Assembly (NCBI GenBank): GCA_002163005.1
Contig: MAAF01000114.1
Location: forward strand, 1 to 47,326
Reading direction: 5' to 3'
Source of the DNA: Colwellia psychrerythraea
GTDB taxonomy: Bacteria; Pseudomonadota; Gammaproteobacteria; Enterobacterales; Alteromonadaceae
Length of the DNA stretch: 47,326 bases
Part shown: positions 28,059-36,138 of the stretch, piece after piece
How positions within the stretch are numbered: position 1 is the stretch's first letter
Layout of the letters: every line of letters starts with the position of its first letter
Translations under genes and position numbers: made by a program
The notes under the pieces: generated by a model
What the model saw: only the letters and a program-made list of their open reading frames with translations
Told to the model about the DNA's origin: nothing
Databases searched by the model: none

Positions 28059-29122
28059 TATAAGTCATCTTCTAGTAGATGAAGCTCTGCGTCACTATCA
28101 AGACGTTTACCACCTTTAGTTAAGATAGTAAGTTCAGATTTAACTGACTCTGGTCTCTTAATTTTCGATTCAATTTTTAACGCTATATTATCTCGACTAC
28201 GACCTAACTTAGCTCTAAAGGTTGGTAAGTCTTCAATTAGCACCGTAATATTATCAGGCATTTCAATCGGTATAATATCCCCTGCTTGTAATTCCATCAC
28301 TTGGCTTAATGAAATATCAACTTCAATAAACTTAGTATTAATGGTAACAGGGACATCCATAATTTCATCACGTAGCGCTTTGGACCAGCGCATATCGGTA
28401 TCTTCTTTATCACTTTGCACACCCGCATCAAGCAATTCACGAATAGGCTCGAGCATTGAGTAAGGTAATGCTATGTGGAAATCGCCACCGCCGCCGTCTA
28501 ATTCAATATGAAAAGAACTAATTACCACCACTTCAGTTGGGCTAACAATATTTGCCATTGAAGGGTTAACTTCTGAATCTAAGTATTCAAAGGAGACATC
28601 CATTACCGGTGACCAAGCTTCTTTATAATCTTCAAAAACAAGCTTTAAAAGCATCTGAATAATACGACGCTCTGTTGGGGTAAATTCACGGCCTTCAATT
28701 TTAGCGTGGTAACGACCATCACCACCAAAGAAGTTATCTACCAGAATAAAAACCAAGCGAGCTTCCATGGTGATTAATGCGGTTCCTTTTAAAGGGCGAA
28801 ATCGCACCATATTCAAGCTGGTCGGTACAAACAAAGTATGTATGTACTCACCAAACTTTATCATCTGAATACCATTAATAGAGACTTCTGCAGTCCTACG
28901 CATCATATTAAATAAGCTAATACGCATATGACGAGCAAAACGTTCATTAACCATTTCCAACGTAGGCATACGGCCACGCACAATACGATCTTGTGAAGAG
29001 AAGTCATAATCAGAGGTGCCATCTCGCGATTGCACGACATCCTCAACTACATCTTCTTCTTCAACATCATCAACACCATGTAATAAGGCATCAATTTCGT
29101 CTTGGGATAATAAATCACTCAC
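28058..29122 (-). CDS. fliM: Flagellar motor switch protein FliM
   Basis: FliM is the C-ring protein that receives CheY-P. The N-terminal CheY-binding helix is present (LSQDEIDALLHGVDD, residues 5-19). The middle domain has SQDRIVRGRMPTLEMVNERFARHMR and SLNMVRFRPLKGTALITMEARLVFILVDNFFGG. The C-terminal FliN-like domain is DVPVTINTKFIEVDISLSQVMELQAGDIIPIEMPDNITVLIEDLPTF. At 354 residues it is slightly longer than E. coli FliM (334). The stop codon touches the palindromic repeat. Confidence 0.97.
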   Translation of the reverse strand: MSDLLSQDEIDALLHGVDDVEEEDVVEDVVQSRDGTSDYDFSSQDRIVRGRMPTLEMVNERFARHMRISLFNMMRRTAEVSINGIQMIKFGEYIHTLFVPTSLNMVRFRPLKGTALITMEARLVFILVDNFFGGDGRYHAKIEGREFTPTERRIIQMLLKLVFEDYKEAWSPVMDVSFEYLDSEVNPSMANIVSPTEVVVISSFHIELDGGGGDFHIALPYSMLEPIRELLDAGVQSDKEDTDMRWSKALRDEIMDVPVTINTKFIEVDISLSQVMELQAGDIIPIEMPDNITVLIEDLPTFRAKLGRSRDNIALKIESKIKRPESVKSELTILTKGGKRLDSDAELHLLEDDL

Positions 29123-29186
29123 TCGATAATCTCTTCTTATTGACTTTACTTAATGTTAACTAAAACAATGGGCACTTTAGCCCTTA

Positions 29187-29744
29187 CTATTGCATGACAA
29201 AACCGGTGAAAAGTACTTTTTCAACCGTTTTATCACCTTCAACATCTGTCATGATTTTTTGTACAGCAGCCAATGATTGCTGCTTTAACGAAACTTTCCC
29301 TGCACTTGTTGCCAAATCATCTGCATTAGCTTGTGAGAAAACACCTAACAAGGTACTTTCTATCAATGGAATATGCATCTTAGCATTCTCTTCGTTACCG
29401 CCACCGCGGACGAGTAACTGCACGCGAATCTCGACGAATCGATCTCGAGCTGCGCCGGGCACATTAAAACGAAACGGTCTAGGCATTGGTACATATAAAG
29501 CAGAGCCTAATTGTGCACCTGAATCTGCTTTGGCTACTTTATCTTCACCTGAATCACTATCTAACGCAGCATCAAGTTCTGTTTGACTTGCACTGCTATC
29601 ACCAGCCATGAAGAAAAAATAAGCACCGGCTCCACCCGCAAGTAAAACAACGACAGCAATAATGATAATTATCATTTTTTTCTTTTTACCTGACTTATCT
29701 AGCTCTAATTCGCCTTCATTGCCATTATCTTTTTCGTCTGCCAT
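29187..29744 (-). CDS. fliL: Flagellar basal body-associated protein FliL
   Basis: FliL sits around the stators and supports torque at high load. The 185 residues show a short cytoplasmic N-terminus with acidic and Lys stretches, one TM helix (IIIIIAVVVLLAGGAGAYFFF, about 26-47), an acidic Ala/Ser linker and the periplasmic FliL domain (ALYVPMPRPFRFNVPGAARDRFVEIRVQLLVRGG, then HIPLIESTLLGVFSQANADDLATSAGKVSLKQQSL). It lies between fliK (140 bases upstream) and fliM (64 downstream), its usual place. Confidence 0.95.
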   Translation of the reverse strand: MADEKDNGNEGELELDKSGKKKKMIIIIIAVVVLLAGGAGAYFFFMAGDSSASQTELDAALDSDSGEDKVAKADSGAQLGSALYVPMPRPFRFNVPGAARDRFVEIRVQLLVRGGGNEENAKMHIPLIESTLLGVFSQANADDLATSAGKVSLKQQSLAAVQKIMTDVEGDKTVEKVLFTGFVMQ

Positions 29745-29884
29745 GAGAACCCTTTAAATTATACAGCCACAAATTGTGATAATAATAAGTGACTAATTAA
29801 TGACATAGTATTTATGGATAGACTATATCCTTGAATAGTCTTTGAGCCAATGTGTTTTCATCAACTTAACTTCATTTTAAACAA

Positions 29885-31891
29885 TTAAGCGTAGTAATCT
29901 ACGCCAGTTGCAGAAGAATCGAACAATTTCGCCGATAAAATGTGCTCTACGTTATGCTCTTCTTTTTGAGCACCGTTTGCTACAAAAGAACCATTGTCAT
30001 TATTTTGTCCTAAGCTTTGCTCATTTTGGTTTTGTTGTTGGTCTTGCTGTTCAACATTAGCGCCTCCCACATCAACACCTTGTTCTGACAGCATATCTTT
30101 TAATTTGTGCATATTCTGCTCTAGTGCATCTTTTGCTTGCTGATTTTGCACAACAAAATTAACGGAAGCTTGCTCACCTTGTAAGTTAACCCGCACTTGC
30201 ATATTACCAAACTCTGGTGGGTCTAACGTGATATCAAATTGCTGTAACTTCTGGTTAATGGTAATCATCACTTTATCTTTTACGGCATCAGCAAAGTCTT
30301 TTCTAAAAATTGAGATTGTTTCTTGTTGAAGTTGGGTATTATTTTTTTGTATTTGTGCGGTATCACTAGCAACATTATGATTTAGCACTTCAGACACTTG
30401 ATGATCAAGGTAAGCATCGTTATTTTGTTTAGTTTGCGTTGCTTGCACCGTTTGCGCTTGTAGCTCAGACATTGTTCGCATAGCAATATCGTCTATCACT
30501 TTACCCATTGTTTTTACACCTTGCTCTATAAGCTTTTCTTCGGCCATAAGCATTGGCTCAATAAATTCCTCACCCGCATCATCAATAGCTTGCTGCTCAC
30601 TATTCGCTGACTCTACTTTTTGTTGCGTCTGAACTTGCTGTAATGCCTGTAATTGAGCACTTGTCATCACGGGTTGTTTTTCTTGAGCCATCACAGTCTG
30701 TTCTTTGGGAATATTTTCAACGGCTGCTTGTGAAGTTCGCTCTGCTATCATTTTATCAGCGCTAACTTTGCTTAACGGCGATGTCACCGTATCACTAGGA
30801 CTTGGATTTATTTTTAAAGATTCTAGCGAATTGTTGGCTTTTTTTGTTGAAGCAATATCACTTTCTTCACTTGCTTTAACAGCCAATCCAGCCTCTATTT
30901 CACCTTGAGTTTTAGCTAAGAGATTAGCTTGATTTACCTCACCTTTAGCAATTGTCTCTTTAGTTGAGTGAGACAGTTCATCAGTGGTAAAACTTCCTTT
31001 ACCAATAGGCTCAACAGGCAATTGATATAAACCCGTATCTACTTTTTCTGTTACTTTATTATTGTTAGCTTGTGCCACACCAGCAGCCAAATCAGTAATT
31101 TTATTATTCAATTGAGCTGTCGCTAGCTGTGTATTGATTAACTGTTCGCTAGTAATACTTTGACTCTTAATTGCTTTTTGCTGTGATTGTAACGACAATT
31201 GGTAATCTTTTAATACTTGATCACTTGATTGCGGTGATACAGTATTGTTATTTTTTAGCTGAGTTTTAGCGAATAGATCGTCTTTTGAAAATGCACTTAA
31301 TTTATGTTCACTTGCTTGGTCTACGCTTTCGTGTTCCTCGCTTTGAATTGTATCTGATTGAGCATTGCCCCCCTTATTAACAATACTATTAATTGAATTT
31401 GTACTTTGCCCGTAAGTAACACCAGATGTGTCCTTACTAGGCTCAGTTTTCCCTCCAACTTTAGCTAAGGTTTGGTCGCTATTATAGAGTAATGAAATAA
31501 ACTGCTCAGATTCAGCTAAAGAGCTATTGTTCGTAGAGGCATCTTTATCTGGCTCATTTTCTTTTCTCTGTTTTCCATTTATCAGGGGGTCGTTACTAAG
31601 ATTACCAGCCTCTGCAGATTCTTTAGCGTCACTTTCTTGGCGATTGATCACCTCATTTACGTCACTTTTGTCAGTGGCGGCAATAGTCTTACCCTGAGTT
31701 GCCGTAACTTCGGGCTCTACTTCTGCCGATTTCTTTCCACTAACCGTTTTATTTTCTTCAGGAAGATGCTGTTCAACTAGGCTAGAGAAGCCAGTATCTT
31801 TATTGCTATCAGCAGAGGTACTCGATGAATCTTTAGTCTTTAAATCAGTATCTTGTGATACAAAGGCAGGTAAAGCATTCACTTGTTGCAT
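29885..31891 (-). CDS. fliK: Flagellar hook-length control protein FliK
   Basis: FliK measures the hook and triggers the FlhB switch. Of the 668 residues, roughly the first 530 are low-complexity (Gln, Ser, Lys, Thr, Glu), as expected for the ruler. The folded C-terminal domain follows: VMITINQKLQQFDITLDPPEFGNMQVRVNLQGEQASVNFVVQNQQAKDALEQNMHKLKDMLSEQGV, with the family motif LDPPEFG. A Gln/Asn run lies just after it. It is longer than E. coli FliK (375), as is common in Alteromonadales. A sigma-54-like promoter lies 117 bases upstream, after fliJ. Confidence 0.93.
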   Translation of the reverse strand: MQQVNALPAFVSQDTDLKTKDSSSTSADSNKDTGFSSLVEQHLPEENKTVSGKKSAEVEPEVTATQGKTIAATDKSDVNEVINRQESDAKESAEAGNLSNDPLINGKQRKENEPDKDASTNNSSLAESEQFISLLYNSDQTLAKVGGKTEPSKDTSGVTYGQSTNSINSIVNKGGNAQSDTIQSEEHESVDQASEHKLSAFSKDDLFAKTQLKNNNTVSPQSSDQVLKDYQLSLQSQQKAIKSQSITSEQLINTQLATAQLNNKITDLAAGVAQANNNKVTEKVDTGLYQLPVEPIGKGSFTTDELSHSTKETIAKGEVNQANLLAKTQGEIEAGLAVKASEESDIASTKKANNSLESLKINPSPSDTVTSPLSKVSADKMIAERTSQAAVENIPKEQTVMAQEKQPVMTSAQLQALQQVQTQQKVESANSEQQAIDDAGEEFIEPMLMAEEKLIEQGVKTMGKVIDDIAMRTMSELQAQTVQATQTKQNNDAYLDHQVSEVLNHNVASDTAQIQKNNTQLQQETISIFRKDFADAVKDKVMITINQKLQQFDITLDPPEFGNMQVRVNLQGEQASVNFVVQNQQAKDALEQNMHKLKDMLSEQGVDVGGANVEQQDQQQNQNEQSLGQNNDNGSFVANGAQKEEHNVEHILSAKLFDSSATGVDYYA

Positions 31892-32007
31892 AATAATCCC
31901 AATAACTTAAATCAATTTAAATAGTTTTAATCAGAAAAATAACATCGCATACCGTGAGTATTACGTGTCTTAAAATTCTTAGGTGTTCTTTTTAATTATA
32001 GAAAGTA

Positions 32008-32026
32008 GAGCAAAAATCGTTCCACA
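32008..32026 (-). promoter_or_regulatory. Sigma-54-type promoter before fliK
   Basis: On the minus strand the sequence is GTGGAACGATTTTTGCTC, with exact GG-N10-GC spacing (GG at 32023-32022, GC at 32011-32010) and a good TTTGC -12 element. It lies in the 176-base gap between fliJ and fliK, about 118 bases before the fliK start. The -24 half (TGGAAC, not TGGCAC) is less perfect. Confidence 0.6.
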
Positions 32027-32067
32027 TACTAAAAAAGGCCAAGTGGATAACTCTATTTCTTGGAAGA

Positions 32068-32511
32068 TTAACGCATTGGACGGCGAATATATTGTTGTGT
32101 CGCTATTTCATCAAACATTTTTTGCTCGGCTCTGTCTGCTGCTACAGCAATTTTTTTCAAACGCTCATCACGCAATAACTCTACGGCTTTTACTTTCTGT
32201 CTTTGCTTAAGCCAGAGAGTTTTACTTTGCTCAGCCAGGGCTTTTGCTTGTCGCATGGCTATTTCAACTTGTTCAGAAGCGGTATCAAGCTTAGCAATAA
32301 AAGCATGATAATGACTGTATGTGGCGCTATCTAGGCCGTTTTCTGCTTTCTGACTTAAACGTTTCATGTATTCTAACCGATAGTCCGCAACGCCTTGTAA
32401 ACGGGTAATATTTTGTTGATATTCATTTTCAGCAATCTTTAATTGATCGGCGCAACGTTGCTCGTTGTCTCGTTCATACTTTAAAATGGTATCAAGTTGC
32501 TTCATTGGCAT
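32068..32511 (-). CDS. fliJ: Flagellar export chaperone FliJ
   Basis: FliJ is the coiled-coil stalk that links the FliI ATPase ring to FlhA. The 147 residues match E. coli FliJ (147). The whole protein reads as charged heptads: LDTILKYERDNEQRCADQLKIAENEYQQN, then AFIAKLDTASEQVEIAMRQAKALAEQSKTLWLKQRQKVKAVELL. It follows fliI after 64 bases. The start is the ATG at 32511; a second ATG two codons in is possible. Confidence 0.93.
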   Translation of the reverse strand: MPMKQLDTILKYERDNEQRCADQLKIAENEYQQNITRLQGVADYRLEYMKRLSQKAENGLDSATYSHYHAFIAKLDTASEQVEIAMRQAKALAEQSKTLWLKQRQKVKAVELLRDERLKKIAVAADRAEQKMFDEIATQQYIRRPMR

Positions 32512-32575
32512 GTTGAATACTCTTTATTCAATATTTTTAATTCAATGCATTTATCAAAGAAATAAAATGTTGTGA

Positions 32576-33925
32576 TTACTGATTATTATGGGCGTGTGCT
32601 GCTGCAATAATTTCTTTCAGTTGCGCAATACTTTGATCATAAGGAATAACGTCATTAATTTTTTGCTGCAAGAAAAAATTAATGACAGGTAGCACGTTTA
32701 TGGCCTGATCAATGCGTGGATCATTACCTTTGGTATAAGCACCAATCGCAATAAGATCTTTATTTTGCTGATAAAGGGCATACATTTGCTTTAGTTGTTT
32801 TGCTAATTCTTGATGATCAGCACTGGTAACCATTGGCATTACCCGAGAAATAGAACCTTCAATATTCACAGCGGGATAATGTCCAGCATCGGCTAACTCA
32901 CGAGATAAAACCACATGACCATCTAGAATAGCACGCGCAGCATCAGCTACCGGGTCTTGCAAATCATCACCTTCTGTTAATACGGTATAAAAAGCAGTGA
33001 TTGAGCCCTGCCCTTCACCGCCGTTACCCGCACGTTCAACTAGTTGAGGCAGTTTTGAGAATACTGAAGGTGGATAACCTTTAGTTGCTGGTGGTTCACC
33101 AACGGCTAAGGCAATTTCTCTTTGCGCTTGTGCGTAACGTGTTAATGAATCAAGTAATAACAACACATTCAAACCTTGGTCGCGAAAGTACTCACTAATT
33201 TGTACCGCGGTTTCACAGCCTTTAAGACGCATTAGGGGTGAATTATCAGCAGGTGCTGCCACAACAACGGCCCGCTTTAGTCCTTCTTCCCCTAAAATTT
33301 CTTCGATAAATTCTTTTACTTCTCGGCCACGTTCACCCACTAAACCAACAACAACCACATCAGCTGTTGTTCCGCGAGTCATCATGCCCATGAGCACACT
33401 TTTACCGACACCTGAGCCAGCAAAAAGTCCCATACGCTGACCTTTGCCAATACTAATAAAACTATTGATAGAACGAACACCCACATCAAGTACTTCAGTG
33501 ATGGCTCGTCGTGATAATGGATTCATGGGTTTACTATCATGATGATAGTTTTCATCAGACTTAATAGGTCCTTTACTGTCAAGTGGTTTACCTACGCCGT
33601 TAATAACACGACCTAATAAGCCCATTGATAAAGGTACTTTAGCTTTACTCGAAATAGGCAATACTCGCGCGCCAGGCATAACACCGCGCAGACTTTCTTC
33701 TGGCATTAAGTAGGTAATATCTTGAGCAAAACCAACAACTTCTGCCAGTAAATCACCATGCGCCGTTTCCACCAGACACTGACTACCGACATGAGCTTTA
33801 ACACCAACCGCTTCAAGTGTTAGGCCGACAACTCGCACTAACCTGCCAGCGACAGGCGCTTTGAAATCATGAATAAATTGTTGATTTTTTTTTAAACGCT
33901 CGGTTAAACGTGAACTATCAACCAT
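32576..33925 (-). CDS. fliI: Flagellum-specific ATP synthase FliI
   Basis: FliI is the hexameric ATPase of the export apparatus. The 449 residues are close to E. coli FliI (457). The Walker A (GSGVGKS) is at about 170-176, followed by VVVGLVGERGREVKEFIEEILG, the Walker B VLLLLDSLTRYAQAQREIALAVGEPPATKGYPPSVFSKLPQLVERAG and the segment SITAFYTVLTEGDDLQDPVADAARAILDGHVVLSRELADAGHYPA. It lies between fliH (68 bases upstream) and fliJ. Confidence 0.98.
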   Translation of the reverse strand: MVDSSRLTERLKKNQQFIHDFKAPVAGRLVRVVGLTLEAVGVKAHVGSQCLVETAHGDLLAEVVGFAQDITYLMPEESLRGVMPGARVLPISSKAKVPLSMGLLGRVINGVGKPLDSKGPIKSDENYHHDSKPMNPLSRRAITEVLDVGVRSINSFISIGKGQRMGLFAGSGVGKSVLMGMMTRGTTADVVVVGLVGERGREVKEFIEEILGEEGLKRAVVVAAPADNSPLMRLKGCETAVQISEYFRDQGLNVLLLLDSLTRYAQAQREIALAVGEPPATKGYPPSVFSKLPQLVERAGNGGEGQGSITAFYTVLTEGDDLQDPVADAARAILDGHVVLSRELADAGHYPAVNIEGSISRVMPMVTSADHQELAKQLKQMYALYQQNKDLIAIGAYTKGNDPRIDQAINVLPVINFFLQQKINDVIPYDQSIAQLKEIIAAAHAHNNQ

Positions 33926-33993
33926 AGTGTTTATTTACCTTAAAATAAAAAGTGCGATGCTAAAGAATGTAAAACCCAAAATAAGTTATGAGA

Positions 33994-34782
33994 TTATGAG
34001 TTTTGATGTAAAGCATCCTGCAAGAAAGGTTCCAATACTTGCTTTAACCTAGTCTTCATCTGTAAATCAATATTAGAAGTACTGTTTTCTATTTGACAAC
34101 TACCTGGCGTAATCTGTGGGGCCGGTAATAAACGCCAGCCTTCTTGGGTAATGTGTACGGCGCCAAATTGAGCTTCTACCAGCTTAATATCACTAGGGTT
34201 TAAGAATATTTGTGTCTGCGCGTCGCTGCTAGGTAAACTTTTGATGCCTGTGGCAATCGCCGCTATTAAAATGTCAGGGTTAGTTTTTGCTTCGTGTAAA
34301 ACTACCGCCTCTGTCAACTGTAAAACTAAATTAAGTAATTGCTCTTCGACATTTTTTTCCACGCTAGCAAGCGGCTGATGTAATTGTTCAATTAAGCTTT
34401 GCCAATTAGCGCTTTGTTGATCAATCTGCTCTTTGCCTTGTGCTAAACCTTGTTCAGTACCTTCTTCGATACCTTGTGCCTGACCTTCTTCTAAACCTTT
34501 CGCTTTACCTTCTTCATAACCTTTAGCATAACCTTCTTCTTTACCTTGACCAAAACCTTCCTCACTTGCCGCTTGACGAATTTCTTCAATCTCTTGCGCT
34601 GTTAAGGGTTGAGGCTCTGCGGCTTCCGGCTCTGGAGGCTCAAATACCCAGTTACTTCTTTTACCTAAAGCATTTGTTTTCTCTTTATCTTGGGCGCTAG
34701 GTTCATTTTGCACATTGGGCAGAGACCAAACATCTGTCGCCTCTTCAGACGCTTTTATAATACGGATAGGTGATTTACTCAT
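33994..34782 (-). CDS. fliH: Flagellar export regulator FliH
   Basis: FliH binds FliI as a dimer and docks it to the C ring. The 262 residues have a proline/glutamate-rich start, a glycine-repeat helix region (about 76-118: GFGQGKEEGYAKGYEEGKAKG, then LEEGQAQGIEEGTEQGLAQGK) and the C-terminal domain (ANWQSLIEQLHQPLASVEKNVEEQLLNLVLQLTEAVVLHEAKTNPDILIAAIATGIKSLP). The GxxxG spacing of the repeat region is a family mark. It is separated from fliG by 300 bases that hold the long palindromic repeat. Confidence 0.94.
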   Translation of the reverse strand: MSKSPIRIIKASEEATDVWSLPNVQNEPSAQDKEKTNALGKRSNWVFEPPEPEAAEPQPLTAQEIEEIRQAASEEGFGQGKEEGYAKGYEEGKAKGLEEGQAQGIEEGTEQGLAQGKEQIDQQSANWQSLIEQLHQPLASVEKNVEEQLLNLVLQLTEAVVLHEAKTNPDILIAAIATGIKSLPSSDAQTQIFLNPSDIKLVEAQFGAVHITQEGWRLLPAPQITPGSCQIENSTSNIDLQMKTRLKQVLEPFLQDALHQNS

Positions 34783-34813
34783 TAAAATACCTTTTACTAC
34801 ATTAAATTAGCTT

Positions 34814-35080
34814 TATACCCGCTCCACTTGAAGATGCTCGTTTCAGGAAACCTGAGCGAATCATAATCAAGGCACATTTTTTTGTTAAGGGTCATTCCCT
34901 TAAAAACAAATGTAACGACGGGTATGTTTTGCTCAGTTTTCCCCAAAGGGCTGGTTTATAAACGCTTTATGCTACATTATTGATTTCGACAATAGAATAA
35001 CTATTCTCTTCAATCAATGCCTTGCCTAAAGTCGTTTATAATTCCAGCTGAATCCTGAATCTTCAAGTGGAACGGGTATA
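34814..35080. repeat. Palindromic repeat, copy 3, expanded (267 bp), between fliG and fliH
   Basis: The ends match copies 1 and 2: TATACCCGCTCCACTTGAAG at 34814 and CTTCAAGTGGAACGGGTATA ending at 35080. The left arm follows copy 1 through CATAATCAAG (to about 34870); some 190 bases of new sequence are then inserted before the right arm. The insert contains two further hairpins (about 34874-34914 and 34979-35018) and a partial end, AACGACGGGTAT, at 34914-34925. The right end lies 2 bases from the fliG stop codon. It fills the 300-base gap between fliG and fliH almost fully. Confidence 0.85.
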
Positions 35081-35082
35081 TG

Positions 35083-36138
35083 TTATAAGAACTCATCACC
35101 GCCGCCACCGCCGCCAAGCATAATTTCACCTGCATCAGAGAGTCGTCGGGCAACCGATAAAATTTCTTTTTGTGCCGCTTCAACTTCACTAATACGTACA
35201 GGGCCCATCGCTTCTAAATCATCCGCCATCATTTCTGCAGCACGTTTTGACATATTACTCATTATTTTATCTTTTAACGCTTCATCCGTGCCTTTAATAG
35301 CTTTCATTAAGGCCTCTTGTTGTACTTCACGTAAGATAGCTTGCATGCCTCTATCGTCTACATCGGCAAGATTTTCAAAGACAAACATTAAGTCTTGAAT
35401 TTGCTGACTCATTTCTTCATCATTTTCACGAATTGAGTCCATCAACATACCTTCAACATTAGTTTCTAGGTAGTTCATGATATCTGCAGCCGCTTTTAAG
35501 CCGCCCATTTTCGCTGCTTGCGCGCCCGCTTGACCAGCGAACTGTTTCTCCATTATTTCATTCAACTCTTGTAATGCTGCTGGTTGTACTTCTTCTAAAT
35601 TGGCAATACGCATCATTAAATCTAAGCGCACTTTATCGGTAAATTGCCCCATAATTTCTGCTGATTGCTCAGGTTCAAGGTATGAAAGCACAATCGTTTG
35701 AATTTGAGGATGCTCATTACGAATGATATTTGCTACTTGTTTAGAGTCCATCCATTTCAATGAATCTAGGCCTTTAGCGCCACCACCCATAACAATTTGG
35801 TCAATTAAGTTGCCCGCTTTATCCTCACCCAATGCCGCGGTTAGTGCTCGACGAACAAACTCTTCACTTTGGAAACCAATGGTTGAGAAGTTTTGTATTT
35901 CGTGAATAAATAACTTATGAACAGCAGTGATTTTTTCTTGAGTAAAATCCTCCATCGCCGCCATAACTGTGCCCACTTGCTGCACTTGTTTTGGTTCAAG
36001 GTGCTTTAAAATTTGCGCGGCATCTTCTTCAGACAAACTAAGCAGTAATATTGCTGCTTTTTCAGCGCCTTCTAATTTATCTACATCAAAGCCTGCAGGA
36101 GCTTCGGCTAATGTGCCGACTTCTGTTTCATCACTCAT
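35083..36138 (-). CDS. fliG: Flagellar motor switch protein FliG
   Basis: FliG is the rotor ring that meets the stators and sets direction. The 351 residues are slightly longer than E. coli FliG (331), mainly at both ends. Visible are the N-terminal FliF-binding part (LEGAEKAAILLLSLSEEDAAQILKHLEP), the conserved NEHPQ motif followed by IQTIVLSYLEPEQSAEIM, and the C-terminal torque helix with charged residues (MFVFENLADVDDRGMQAILREVQQEALMKAIKGTDEALKDKI). It overlaps fliF by 8 bases, so the two are coupled. The tail has a glycine run (LGGGGGGDEFL). Confidence 0.97.
   Translation of the reverse strand: MSDETEVGTLAEAPAGFDVDKLEGAEKAAILLLSLSEEDAAQILKHLEPKQVQQVGTVMAAMEDFTQEKITAVHKLFIHEIQNFSTIGFQSEEFVRRALTAALGEDKAGNLIDQIVMGGGAKGLDSLKWMDSKQVANIIRNEHPQIQTIVLSYLEPEQSAEIMGQFTDKVRLDLMMRIANLEEVQPAALQELNEIMEKQFAGQAGAQAAKMGGLKAAADIMNYLETNVEGMLMDSIRENDEEMSQQIQDLMFVFENLADVDDRGMQAILREVQQEALMKAIKGTDEALKDKIMSNMSKRAAEMMADDLEAMGPVRISEVEAAQKEILSVARRLSDAGEIMLGGGGGGDEFL

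Noticed and set aside
29820..29841. AGACTAT/ATAGTCT stem between fliK and fliL
   Set aside because: Only 7 bp with no T run; likely chance in AT-rich DNA.
10218..35080. The three palindromic repeats as a CRISPR array or as ordinary terminators
   Set aside because: Copies are kilobases apart with no spacers, and no T run follows the stems; a dispersed mobile-type repeat fits better.
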